From Streptomyces canus (GTDB lineage Bacteria; Actinomycetota; Actinomycetes; Streptomycetales; Streptomycetaceae): a stretch of 64,000 bases of DNA. The notes beneath the pieces were generated by a model. The model did no database searches. It worked only from the letters and a program-made list of their open reading frames with translations, and was not told the origin of the DNA. Below are positions 32,734-41,240 of this stretch, one piece after another. The stretch spans positions 9,414,001-9,478,000 of the forward strand of contig NZ_JAUSYQ010000002.1 in assembly GCF_030816965.1 (NCBI RefSeq). Reading direction: 5' to 3'. The translations under genes were made by a program, and so were the position numbers. Positions within the stretch are counted from its first letter, which is position 1. Each line of letters starts with the position of its first letter.

Positions 32734-32939
32734 CTGTGGTCGGAGTGCGTCCAGTCGGCGGCCGGCCGGTTCAGTCTCAGCTCCCGGGCGTCGAGCGAGC
32801 CGACGACGAACAGTCTCCGAAAGCGCCGGTTCAGAAGGAGCTGAGAACTTCCTGTGCCAGGCTGACGCGCCCGATCGGTCGGCACGCGGAGACCGTGTGC
32901 GCGTCGACCCCGCACAGTCGTTATCCGGAGGAACCCTTG

Positions 32940-33467
32940 ATGAGCTTCACCGTTGTCAACGGCCTGCCCGCCCACGTTCTGATCGTGCACTTCGTCGTCG
33001 TGCTCGTTCCTCTGAGCGCACTGGCGGTCGTGGTCGGCGCGATATGGCCGAGTGCCGCCCGGCGCATGGGCGTTGTCCTGCCACTGTCGGCATTGGTGAC
33101 GCTGGCGAGCGTGCCCGTGGCCACGCAGGCCGGCGAGTGGCTGGAGGAGCACGTCGACAGTAACGCCCTGGTGCGCAGGCACGCCGAACTCGGCGACGGA
33201 CTGTTTCCCTGGACTGGCGCCTTGCTGCTACTGGCGACGGCGATCTGGTGGACGACCCGCAAGTCGGCCGCGGCGGAGGCCGCTTCCGGGGAGCGCACCC
33301 GGGCTGCCGCGTCCGGGTCCGCGCTGGCCGTCCGTGCCGCGGCGGCGGTGCTGTGTGTCGGGGTGGCGGCGGGTGCCGTCGTGGACGTGTACCGGATCGG
33401 GGACTCCGGGGCGAAGGCCGCCTGGCACGACGGATTCTCCAAGGCTGCTCAGGGTGACAACGGCTGA
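32940..33467 (+). CDS. DUF2231 membrane protein
   Basis: A 175-residue membrane protein with four hydrophobic spans, starting with the family mark NGLPAHVLIVHFVVVLVPLS, a His in the first span that could bind heme or metal. LVRRHAELGDGLFPWTGALL lies after the second span. GGAGGAA is 7 bases before the ATG at 32940. It is divergent from pfkA. The function of the family is unknown, though some members are associated with respiratory or heme proteins. Confidence 0.87.
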   Translation: MSFTVVNGLPAHVLIVHFVVVLVPLSALAVVVGAIWPSAARRMGVVLPLSALVTLASVPVATQAGEWLEEHVDSNALVRRHAELGDGLFPWTGALLLLATAIWWTTRKSAAAEAASGERTRAAASGSALAVRAAAAVLCVGVAAGAVVDVYRIGDSGAKAAWHDGFSKAAQGDNG

Positions 33468-33614
33468 CGGGAACGGATCAGTTGCTCCCCCGAGGCAGAC
33501 GGGACGCGCGCGGGACGAGGACGGCGCAGGCATTGACATCGAGGTGCTTCCCCGGCCGGCGGCAGCACGTCGAGGACGTCGAGCAGGGCGGCCGGGGCGA
33601 TGCCTGCGTGCTCT

Positions 33615-35801
33615 CTACGGGTAGCTGGTCAGATTGGCCACGTTGGTCGAGGAGTTGGACGGGCCACCGGTGCCGTTGACGACGTGCCGGATGGTGCCGG
33701 TGCCGCCGAGGGAGACTGTCACCATGCTCTGGAAGCGCACGCCCGCGGTGTTGGGCGCCTCGATGGCCCGTTCCGCGGCCACGCCCGGGTTGACGTTGAA
33801 GTAGCAGTAGCTGCCGAGCCCGTAGGCCTGGTGGCTGGTGACCGAGTCGGCGACCTTGTAGGCGGCGTAGCCCTGGGTGGAACCGTTCGTCCAGGCCGCC
33901 TGGTTGGGCGGGTCGTACGGCATCTCGTTCTGGTAGAAGTACGTGCGGCCGCCGTTGCCGTTCCAGACCGTCTGGTACTTCTGGTAGTGCTCGACGAACA
34001 GGCCGTACGCCGTGACGTTGTCGCCGTTGACGATCAGGCCCGTGTCCGCGGTGTTGGTGGTCCAGCCGACACCGCTGCCGTGGTCGGCGCGCCAGATCCA
34101 CATGTGGTCGCCGACGACGTTGTCGCTGTTGATCACGAGGCTGGTGGTCGCCTTGCCGACGCCCGAGCCGCCGACGCGGAAGTACACGTCGTGCAGGGAG
34201 GTCGGATTCGCGGCGTGGGAGGCGGAGGAGCCGGCCGGCCCGACCTCCATCAGAGTCGGCGAGTTGGTGGTGCCCGCGTCGAAGAGGACGCCCGCGACCT
34301 TCACGCCGTCGACGTCGGCCACCTTCATCGCGGTGACGCCGTTGTCCGGGACGAACGTGGCGAGGCCGAGGCCGAGTACGACGGTGTCGGCGCGGTTCAC
34401 CTGGAGCGTCTGGTTCAGGTGGTACACGCCGGGGGTGACCAGGAGGTTCTTCCCCGCCGCCAGCGCCGCGTTGATGTCCGCGGCACTCGCGCCCGGCTTC
34501 ACGACGTAGAAGGTGTCCAGGGACAGGGAGCTGCCGGACGGGGAGCCGTTCGCCCAGCTGGTGCCGGTGGAGTTGGACCGTACGGACGGCACGAACACCT
34601 TGTAGGCGCCGTCGCCGTCGACGTACAGGAAGGGCTTCTCCCGGCTCACCGGGGACTGCGCGACGGTGGTGTGGGGCGGGTTGGGGAAGCTGGTGCCGGG
34701 GACGCCCTGGCTGCCGACGAAGACCATGTTCCAGTTGGCGCCGGTCCAGCTGCCGAGCTGGGAGTTGCGGGTCAACCACTGTTGCTGGCTACCGGAGTTG
34801 ACCTGTCCGTCGACCTTCGTGTCGGCGAGCAGGCCGCCGCTGGACCAGCCGTTGTCGTCGAGGGCGAGGCCGCCGCGCAGGTGCATCCGCCGGTACGCCG
34901 CCGCCTGCGAGACCGCCCAACGATCGCTGCCGGTCGTGGGGTTGACGGACAGGTTCTCGGCCCCGCGCCAGAAGTTCTGTGTCGCGTTGCCCTGGAACCA
35001 GTCCGCTTCGGCGTGCACCGCGCCGTTGATCGTGACGGCGTCCGGGGTCAGGCCCAGCCCGGCGACCTGCGTGTAGAAGCCGACGTTGGCGTCCGCGCTG
35101 TAGGAGCCCGGCTTGAACAGGACGGCGTAGTGCTGGGTGCCGAACTGGTTGGTCTCCTGCTGCTGGAAGATCGAGTTCAGCCGCGACTGGATCGTCGAGG
35201 ACGACATCGACGGATCGAAGACGACCACGTTGGGCCCCAGGTCCGGGTTGGTGGCCGACTGGGCCACGGGGACCACCTGGAAGCGCTGGGCCGCGCTGCC
35301 GTTGCACGTGTACTGCACGAACTGCACGCTGTCGGCGGTCGAGGCACCCGGATCGTCCAGGCACTTGCCGCTGTTGCGGTTGACGAAGTGATAGGCGCCG
35401 CCGCCCTCGTGCACGGGCAGCCACTGCTGGTTGGCGCCACCGCCGTAGGCCCAGAGGTGGACAGGAGCGTTGTCGGAGGTGGAGACGTCGGCCACGTCCA
35501 CGACCTGGCCGGTGCTGTTGCGGTTGTCGATGCGGACGTAGCCGTCACTCGTGGCGGTGAAACTCCACTGCTGGGCCGTGGTGCTGTTGCACGCGTACTG
35601 CTGGACGACGGTGCCGTTGGCGGTGCCGGCCGACCTGGCGTCCAGACACCGCCCACTTGCCGCGTTCATGACAGTAGAAAAGCCGGTGGGCAGCGCGGTG
35701 GCGGCACCGGCGGGTGTGGAGACGGAGGTCAGGGCAGACGCGGCGGCCACCGTGACGAGGGTGGCGGCGCCGGATCTGCGGAGGCGCGTGAGGGTGTGCA
35801 T
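33615..35801 (-). CDS. Secreted ricin-lectin plus beta-helix protein
   Basis: A 728-residue secreted protein. Residues 1-34 are a signal peptide (SGAATLVTVAAASALTSVST, cut after AGA). A ricin-type lectin domain covers about 38-170, with CLDARSAGTANGTVVQQYAC and CLDDPGASTADSVQFVQYTC carrying the Cys pairs and QQW motifs. The rest, about 185-728, is a right-handed beta-helix (LLVTPGVYHLNQTLQVNRAD, GLIVNGDNVTAYGLFVEHYQ, YFYQNEMPYDPPNQ). Databases often call it 'adenylyl cyclase', which the sequence does not support. I expect a carbohydrate-active enzyme of pectate-lyase-like fold; the substrate is unknown. GGAAGGG precedes the ATG. A dre-like site overlaps its promoter. Confidence 0.85.
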   Translation of the reverse strand: MHTLTRLRRSGAATLVTVAAASALTSVSTPAGAATALPTGFSTVMNAASGRCLDARSAGTANGTVVQQYACNSTTAQQWSFTATSDGYVRIDNRNSTGQVVDVADVSTSDNAPVHLWAYGGGANQQWLPVHEGGGAYHFVNRNSGKCLDDPGASTADSVQFVQYTCNGSAAQRFQVVPVAQSATNPDLGPNVVVFDPSMSSSTIQSRLNSIFQQQETNQFGTQHYAVLFKPGSYSADANVGFYTQVAGLGLTPDAVTINGAVHAEADWFQGNATQNFWRGAENLSVNPTTGSDRWAVSQAAAYRRMHLRGGLALDDNGWSSGGLLADTKVDGQVNSGSQQQWLTRNSQLGSWTGANWNMVFVGSQGVPGTSFPNPPHTTVAQSPVSREKPFLYVDGDGAYKVFVPSVRSNSTGTSWANGSPSGSSLSLDTFYVVKPGASAADINAALAAGKNLLVTPGVYHLNQTLQVNRADTVVLGLGLATFVPDNGVTAMKVADVDGVKVAGVLFDAGTTNSPTLMEVGPAGSSASHAANPTSLHDVYFRVGGSGVGKATTSLVINSDNVVGDHMWIWRADHGSGVGWTTNTADTGLIVNGDNVTAYGLFVEHYQKYQTVWNGNGGRTYFYQNEMPYDPPNQAAWTNGSTQGYAAYKVADSVTSHQAYGLGSYCYFNVNPGVAAERAIEAPNTAGVRFQSMVTVSLGGTGTIRHVVNGTGGPSNSSTNVANLTSYP

Positions 35802-35862
35802 GCGCAGAGCCCTTCCGTGGGGGGTGAGGGTGTCGCGAGGTGTCTGGCTGACCCGTGAACCT

Positions 35863-35878
35863 AAAGGTATGGACCACT
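35863..35878. promoter_or_regulatory. DasR-box-like element in the promoter of the beta-helix gene
   Basis: On the minus strand AGTGGTCCATACCTTT follows the likely -35 box TTGACG by 2 bases. Compared with the DasR consensus AGTGGTCTAGACCACT it agrees at 11 of 16 positions. DasR controls aminosugar and glycan enzymes in Streptomyces. The match is imperfect and the call tentative. Confidence 0.35.
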
Positions 35879-35950
35879 TACGTCAAGAGATGAAGTAAGG
35901 TTTGAGGGAAGCCGGTTGAATGGGTGGCCGTCCGGGGGTACTCGGCCGGC

Positions 35951-37030
35951 ATGAAGCTGCATCTTCCTGGACACAAAGAGCACCACGACAGCGACGAGGC
36001 TCCGGAACGCGAGGTCCCGCGGGCTGAGGAGGTGGGCCCCGGGCCGGCTGTGGAGCGGCGTGCTCCGGATACGCCCACGCAGCTGCCGAAGCCGGCCTGG
36101 GGGGCGGTGCTGCGGGGCAGCCTGCGGGAGTTCAAGGACGACGAGCTGACCGACCGGGCCGCCGCGCTCACGTACTACGGCCTGTTGTCGCTCTTCCCGG
36201 CCCTGCTGGTCCTGGTGTCGCTGCTCGGCCTGACCGGCAAGTCCGCCACGGACACCGTGCTGCGCAATCTCAAGCAGTTCACTCCGGGTTCCGCCCGCGA
36301 CATCATCACCGGAGCCGTCGAGCAGCTGCAGAACAACGCGGGTGTCGGATCGCTCATGGCGATCGTCGGCATCGTCCTGGCGGTGTGGTCGGCATCCGGG
36401 TACGTGGCCGCGTTCATCCGCGCGGCCAACCGGGTCTACGACATGCCGGAGGGCCGCCCGATCTGGAAGATCCTTCCGGTGCGGGTCGGCCTGACGGTCG
36501 TCCTGATGGTGCTCGCCGTCGTCAGCGCCCTGATCGTGGTCTTCACCGGCACTCTGGCCCGCAAGGCGGGCACGGCGATCGGGATCGGCGACACCGCCCT
36601 GTCGGTGTGGTCGATCGCCAAGTGGCCCGTCCTGGTGGTCCTGGTCACGATCATGATCGCGCTCCTGTACTGGGGTACGCCGAACGCCAAGGTGAAGGGG
36701 TTCAGGTGGATCACACCGGGCAGCTTCCTCGCCCTGGTCATCTGGCTGCTGGCGTCCGCGGGCTTCGCGTTCTACGTCGCCCACTTCGCCTCGTACAACA
36801 AGACCTACGGCACCATGGCCGGTGTCATCGTCTTCCTGGTCTGGCTGTGGATCAGCAATCTGGCGATTCTTCTGGGCCTGGAGTTCGACGCCGAGACCGT
36901 CCGGCAGCGGGCCATCGCCGGCGGCCTGCCGCCCGACAAGGAGCCCTACACGGAGCCGCGCGACACCAGGACGTGGGACGAGCAGGACCTTCGCAGGCTG
37001 GACGACTCAGGGACAGCACACGACGAGTGA
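35951..37030 (+). CDS. YihY/virulence-factor BrkB-family membrane protein
   Basis: A 359-residue membrane protein of the YihY/BrkB family. A charged cytoplasmic tail (residues 1-55, DEAPEREVPRAEE) leads to FKDDELTDRAAALTYYGLLS, the family opening, then six spans, with AVWSASGYVAAFIRAANRVY near residue 145 and PNAKVKGFRWITPGSFLALV near 245-264. The old link to RNase BN is wrong, and the true role is unknown; some members are thought to be transporters. I chose the ATG at 35951 over a GTG nine codons earlier. The PAP2 gene follows 56 bp later and may be co-transcribed. Confidence 0.9.
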   Translation: MKLHLPGHKEHHDSDEAPEREVPRAEEVGPGPAVERRAPDTPTQLPKPAWGAVLRGSLREFKDDELTDRAAALTYYGLLSLFPALLVLVSLLGLTGKSATDTVLRNLKQFTPGSARDIITGAVEQLQNNAGVGSLMAIVGIVLAVWSASGYVAAFIRAANRVYDMPEGRPIWKILPVRVGLTVVLMVLAVVSALIVVFTGTLARKAGTAIGIGDTALSVWSIAKWPVLVVLVTIMIALLYWGTPNAKVKGFRWITPGSFLALVIWLLASAGFAFYVAHFASYNKTYGTMAGVIVFLVWLWISNLAILLGLEFDAETVRQRAIAGGLPPDKEPYTEPRDTRTWDEQDLRRLDDSGTAHDE

Positions 37031-37086
37031 CGGATTGATCGGGATCCGGACGGCTTATCTCGGAGAGCTTGGGACAACCGCAGGTC

Positions 37087-37635
37087 ATGAGGTTGCTGAC
37101 GGACTTGTATGAGATCGACGGGGCTCTGACGCGGCGGGCGGCTTCCCGGATCCCGCCGGGCGTGGCCAAGGCGCTGTCGGCGGTGGAGGAGTCCGCGGAG
37201 AGCACCAAGCTGTGGTGCGGTGCCGCCGCCGTGATGGCGTGGAAGGGCGGGTGGCGGGGCCGCAGGGCGGCGGCCGCCGGACTGGCGGCCCTGGCCGTGG
37301 CCCAGCTGGTGTCGAACGGCCTGTGCAAGCAACTGGCCGACCGTCCCCGGCCGCCCGCGGAGTGGATCCCGCACGATGAGGTCGCCGACCGCCCCGACTC
37401 GTCCTCCTTCCCCTCCGGGCACACGGCGGCCGCGGTCGCCTTCACCACCGCCGTCGCCCCCACCTGGCCGGCCGTGGGCGCGCTGTGCGCGCTGCCGACC
37501 GCCCTGGTGGCCGTGGAACGGGTGCAGTCGGGCGCCCACTACCCCAGCGATGTCGCCGCAGGTGCCGCCATCGGCCTGGCCGGCGCATGGCTCACGCGCC
37601 ATGCCGTCGCCATGTTCCTGCGCCATTGGCCATAG
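37087..37635 (+). CDS. PAP2-family membrane phosphatase
   Basis: A 182-residue membrane phosphatase of the PAP2 type, expected to remove phosphate from lipid phosphates such as phosphatidic acid or undecaprenyl diphosphate. The three motifs are in order: KQLADRPRP (about residues 85-93), PSGHTAAAV (about 112-120) and the last motif ERVQSGAHYPSDV (about 150-162), with the catalytic His and Asp. The first residue of that motif is Glu where most have Ser. ATG at 37087; a TTG six codons earlier is possible. It follows the YihY gene. Confidence 0.9.
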   Translation: MRLLTDLYEIDGALTRRAASRIPPGVAKALSAVEESAESTKLWCGAAAVMAWKGGWRGRRAAAAGLAALAVAQLVSNGLCKQLADRPRPPAEWIPHDEVADRPDSSSFPSGHTAAAVAFTTAVAPTWPAVGALCALPTALVAVERVQSGAHYPSDVAAGAAIGLAGAWLTRHAVAMFLRHWP

Positions 37636-37669
37636 GGCAGGCCGACCTGGACCGACAGGGCGCGGCGGC

Positions 37670-38737
37670 TCAGTGTCCTGGCGCCGCCCCGCTGCTCGCG
37701 CGGATCACCAGGTCGACGGGGACGAGTGACTCGGGGTGCGGCGGTTTCGCCGAGTCGTCGATCCGGCTCAGCAGGAGCCGCAGGGACCGGGTGCCGATCT
37801 CCGCGAAGTCCGTGCGCACGGTGGTCAGCGGGGGCAGCACATGCGCGGCCTCGGGGATGTCGTCGTAGCCCACCACGCTGATCTCGCCCGGTACCGAGCG
37901 GCCCGCCTCGTGGAAGGCGTGCAGGACGCCGAGGGCCATCTGGTCGTTGGACACGAACACCGCGGTGACGTCCGTACGCCGGGCCAGCCGACGCCCCAGG
38001 TGATAGCCGGAGTCGGCGCTCCAGTCTCCGAACAACGGCTCGGGGATCCGCGCACCGGCCGCCTCCAGCGTGGCGCGCCAGCTCGCCAGCCGGTGGTCGG
38101 CGGAGGTCCAGCCGCTCGGGCCCGCGATGTGCCAGACGGTCGGGTGGCCGAGTTCCAGCAGATGCTCGGTGGCCTTGCGGGCGCCCTTGCGGGAGTCGCC
38201 GGTGAGCCGCTCGGTCTCCGGGTCGAAGCCGTTCTCCAGCACCACCAGTGGGGTGTCGAACCGGGTGTCCGCCAGGGCGTGGCCCACCCACAGCTGCGGG
38301 GCGATGGCGATCACCCCGTCCGCGCCCTCGGCCGAGAGCCGGTCGACGGCCTCGACGACCGTGTCGTGCTCGGCCGTGTCCAGGGAGATGGAGCTGAGCA
38401 GATAACCGGCCTCCTGGGCGGCGGTGTTGATCGCGGTCAGGATCGCGGACGGTCCGTAGCGCGCCGCGTCGAAGGTGATGACCCCGAGCATCCGGGTCCG
38501 CCCGCTGGCCAGCGACCGGGCGCTGCGGCTGGGCCGGTAGCCGAGGGTCCGCATGGCCGTCAGGACCGCCTCACGGGTCTCGGGGCGGACGGACGGATGC
38601 TCGTTGAGCACACGGGAGACGGTCTGCTTGGAGACACCGGCCAGCCGGGCCACGTCGTCCATCACCGGGCGCGAGCCGGCGAAGTTGCGTCGGCTGCGCC
38701 CCTTCGGGACGGCTCCCTCGGCGGCGCTTGGGGTCAT
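37670..38737 (-). CDS. LacI-family repressor, last gene of the GH35 operon
   Basis: A 355-residue LacI protein. Head MDDVARLAGVSKQTVSRVLN at about residues 26-45, then TMRTLGYRPSRSARSLASGR-like hinge, and an effector core with VTAVFVSNDQMALGVLHAFH near 245 and ISVVGYDDIPEAAHVLPPLT near 280. GAGGAA is 11 bases before the ATG at 38737. It is the fourth gene of an operon that starts with the MFS gene at 44193, so it would repress its own operon through the perfect 16-bp palindrome at 44202. The inducer is likely a galactoside or galactose derivative. Confidence 0.92.
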   Translation of the reverse strand: MTPSAAEGAVPKGRSRRNFAGSRPVMDDVARLAGVSKQTVSRVLNEHPSVRPETREAVLTAMRTLGYRPSRSARSLASGRTRMLGVITFDAARYGPSAILTAINTAAQEAGYLLSSISLDTAEHDTVVEAVDRLSAEGADGVIAIAPQLWVGHALADTRFDTPLVVLENGFDPETERLTGDSRKGARKATEHLLELGHPTVWHIAGPSGWTSADHRLASWRATLEAAGARIPEPLFGDWSADSGYHLGRRLARRTDVTAVFVSNDQMALGVLHAFHEAGRSVPGEISVVGYDDIPEAAHVLPPLTTVRTDFAEIGTRSLRLLLSRIDDSAKPPHPESLVPVDLVIRASSGAAPGH

Positions 38738-38855
38738 GGTGGCGGTTTCCTCGACGTGTGGCGGCGGTCGTACGGCGGTCCCGGCCCGCCCCGGGAGCAC
38801 AGCATAGGCGGGCCGGTCCCGGGGATCCGGGGGCGGCATCGGGCTCCGGGGCAGG

Positions 38856-41240
38856 TCAGCCCGCCCGGACCGACCAGGTGTGCCTGGTGATCCACTCGGC
38901 GTGGGTGACGGCGGCCGTCTCCCGCTCGCCACGCGCCTGCTCCGGCAGATGCACCGGCGCACCGGCGTGCAGCGGCAGCACCCGCAGCCGCAGACCCCCG
39001 GCCTGCAGGGCGTCGGCGGGCAGCCGGTCCAGTCCGATGTCCCAGACCCGTCCGGAGCAGAACTGGTCGGCCACGAGCGTGTCTCCCACGTAGGCCCGCC
39101 CCACGTCCCCGTTCCAGTGCAGCCGCAGCAGCGTCCCGGGCGGCAGCGCGTCCGGCACCTCGACGCGGTACTCGGCGGCCACGGTGTCGAAGTACTTGTC
39201 GGCCGGCGCGCTCGCCCGGCCCTGGACGCCGGTGACGGTCTCGGGGGCGGGCCCGGCGGCCCGCACGAGGGTCACCTCCACCGTGGAGCCCTCGCCGGCC
39301 GGCGCCTTCGGGACCGCGTAACGGGTGAACGCCCCGTCGGCGACCGCCTCCGCCGTCACCCCGTCCACCACGGGCGCCCGCTCGGGTGCGGGCAGCACGG
39401 CGAACGACGTGGCCGTGCCCGAACCGTGCAGCCGTACCTCGTCCCGGTCGAAGACCACACCGTCACCGCACAGCACCAGCCGCTCGGCACCCCATGCATG
39501 GCCCCGGTAGGCGGTACGGGCCGTCGCCGCGTCCAGCACCAGCAGGCCCACCCGCCCGCCGTCGGCGGTGTCCACCTCCACCAGGGCGTCGGTGCCGGGA
39601 CGCAGCCCGGTCACCAGCAGCCGGCCGCCGACCGGGGTGACGTCGCCGGTGGGCGTGTGCAGAGCCGACACCGTGGCCGTGTCCAGGGCGAGTTCGGGCG
39701 CGATGCCGTCCGTCGCGGCCAGCACCAGGACCGTACGGCCGTCGACGTCGACCGTGCACACCGGCTGGGCGGTGGCCCACTCCAGCCGCAGACCGGCCAC
39801 CTCGAGACGCAGCGGCCAGCAGAAGTACGCGCCGCTCGGAACCGTGACCGGAACGCTGGGCAGGGTCAACTCGCCACCACTGAAAGGAAATTCGACCGTG
39901 AACGAAGTCTCCGGGTGCTCCGGGAGCGGTTCGTGCGGCTGGTGGTTGTTGACGAACAGGAAGCCCGAGGCACCGTCACCGCGCACCGCCCAGCGCAGGG
40001 TGTCCCGGTCGAACTGCCCGGCCGGCCGCCGCTCGGGCAGCGCCGACTCCATGGGGGCGATCAGGTGCCCGAAGTCCGCCAACAGCAGGTGCTGGAGCCG
40101 GAGTTCGTGGTAGGTCCGCCGGTACTGGCCGTACTCGCCGAGCGGTGCCTGGAAGTCGTACGTCAGGACGGGCAGGTCGTTCGGATAGCCGGTGGCGTGC
40201 GACTCCTGGAGGGTGCTGAGCTCACCCGCCGGGTTGGTGCCGCCGTGGAACATGTAGAAGCCCTGCCAGACCGAGCCGCAGCCGATCTTGGTGAGGCCGA
40301 GCGCGCCGATGTCGTCGGGATCGACATAGGGCCGACGGTGGTACGACACCGCCATGCCGCCGCCCAACTCGCAGGTGGCCCAGGGGAATCGGTCCGCGAA
40401 GGCGTCGGGCTCGCTGCCCCGCACGCTGACCGGGCGCAGGTCGGATCCGATGCCTTCGTCGTCGCGCTGGTGGGTGAAGAAGAAGTGCTTGCGGCAGGTG
40501 TCGGGCCAGCCGCCGTCGGCCTCGGTCCAGAAGGCCTCGGTGTAGCCGCCGTAGAGCGGAAGCAGTTCGTCCGGCGGTAGTTGGACACCGCCCCAGGCGG
40601 TCGACGTCCACAGGGGCGCGCTCAGGCCGGCCTCCTGGGCCATCCGCTTCAGCGTCAGCAGGTGGCCGGGCTGGTCGTAGAGCTCGTTCTCGATCTGGAT
40701 CGCCACGATCGGGCCGCCGTGTTCCCGGTCGAGGCCGCTCAACTGCTCGGCGATCGCCGCGAACCAGGGGCGTACGGCGTCCAGGTACACCGGGTCGTCG
40801 GTGCGGGGGGCGCAGTCGCGGGCCAGGACCCAGTCGGGCAGGCCGCCGTTCCGGACCTCCGCGTGCGACCAGGGGCCGACGCGGGGGATGAAGTCCAGGT
40901 CGTGGCGGGCGCACAGCTCGGCGAAGCGGCGCAGGTCACGGTCGCCGTCGAAGCGGACGCGGCCCTCGATCTCCTCGTGATGGATCCAGATGAGGTAACT
41001 GGCGACGGCGGTGACACCGCCCGCCTTCATCTTCAGCAGCTCCTCCTCCCACTCCCCGGCGGGGTAGCGGGAGTAGTGGAACTCACCGGAGACCGGGAAC
41101 CAGGGCCGGCCGCCACGGGTGAGCCAACGGCTGGTCACCCCGATCGGGTCGGGCACCCCCGGGGCGTCCGCGAAGGGCAGGTGCCCGGTCAGCGGAGGCC
41201 CGGCGGGGGAGGGGAGGCGCAGGTGGTGCGGGTGGGACAT
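38856..41240 (-). CDS. GH35 beta-galactosidase, large type
   Basis: A 794-residue family 35 glycosidase. GEFHYSRYPAGEWEEELLKM and YLIWIHHEEIEGRVRFDGDR open the barrel; the acid/base Glu is in IVAIQIENELYDQPG near residues 178-192 and the nucleophile Glu in WATCELGGGMAVSY near residues 288-301. Three beta domains follow, ending in a jelly roll (VGRAYVGDTLVADQFCSGRV). There is no signal peptide, so it works on imported sugars. Its ATG overlaps the stop of the previous GH35 gene by one base (TGATG), so the two are translationally coupled. Two GH35 enzymes side by side suggest different linkages or chain ends. Confidence 0.92.
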   Translation of the reverse strand: MSHPHHLRLPSPAGPPLTGHLPFADAPGVPDPIGVTSRWLTRGGRPWFPVSGEFHYSRYPAGEWEEELLKMKAGGVTAVASYLIWIHHEEIEGRVRFDGDRDLRRFAELCARHDLDFIPRVGPWSHAEVRNGGLPDWVLARDCAPRTDDPVYLDAVRPWFAAIAEQLSGLDREHGGPIVAIQIENELYDQPGHLLTLKRMAQEAGLSAPLWTSTAWGGVQLPPDELLPLYGGYTEAFWTEADGGWPDTCRKHFFFTHQRDDEGIGSDLRPVSVRGSEPDAFADRFPWATCELGGGMAVSYHRRPYVDPDDIGALGLTKIGCGSVWQGFYMFHGGTNPAGELSTLQESHATGYPNDLPVLTYDFQAPLGEYGQYRRTYHELRLQHLLLADFGHLIAPMESALPERRPAGQFDRDTLRWAVRGDGASGFLFVNNHQPHEPLPEHPETSFTVEFPFSGGELTLPSVPVTVPSGAYFCWPLRLEVAGLRLEWATAQPVCTVDVDGRTVLVLAATDGIAPELALDTATVSALHTPTGDVTPVGGRLLVTGLRPGTDALVEVDTADGGRVGLLVLDAATARTAYRGHAWGAERLVLCGDGVVFDRDEVRLHGSGTATSFAVLPAPERAPVVDGVTAEAVADGAFTRYAVPKAPAGEGSTVEVTLVRAAGPAPETVTGVQGRASAPADKYFDTVAAEYRVEVPDALPPGTLLRLHWNGDVGRAYVGDTLVADQFCSGRVWDIGLDRLPADALQAGGLRLRVLPLHAGAPVHLPEQARGERETAAVTHAEWITRHTWSVRAG

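Larger units (their letters stand above)
32398..32939. other. Long divergent gap with a strong palindrome
   Basis: These 542 bp separate pfkA from the divergent DUF2231 gene. No gene with start signals is seen. It holds the GGACC-type element at 32604 and the long palindrome at 32710. Confidence 0.45.

Noticed and set aside
33480..33614. Coding remnant between the DUF2231 and beta-helix genes
   Set aside because: A short Leu/Val/Ala-rich frame (ALLDVLDVLPPAGE) is open on the minus strand, but no start, family match or conserved motif supports it.
33600..35858. 752-codon open frame antisense to the beta-helix gene
   Set aside because: No start signals or motifs; low-complexity translation typical of antisense frames.
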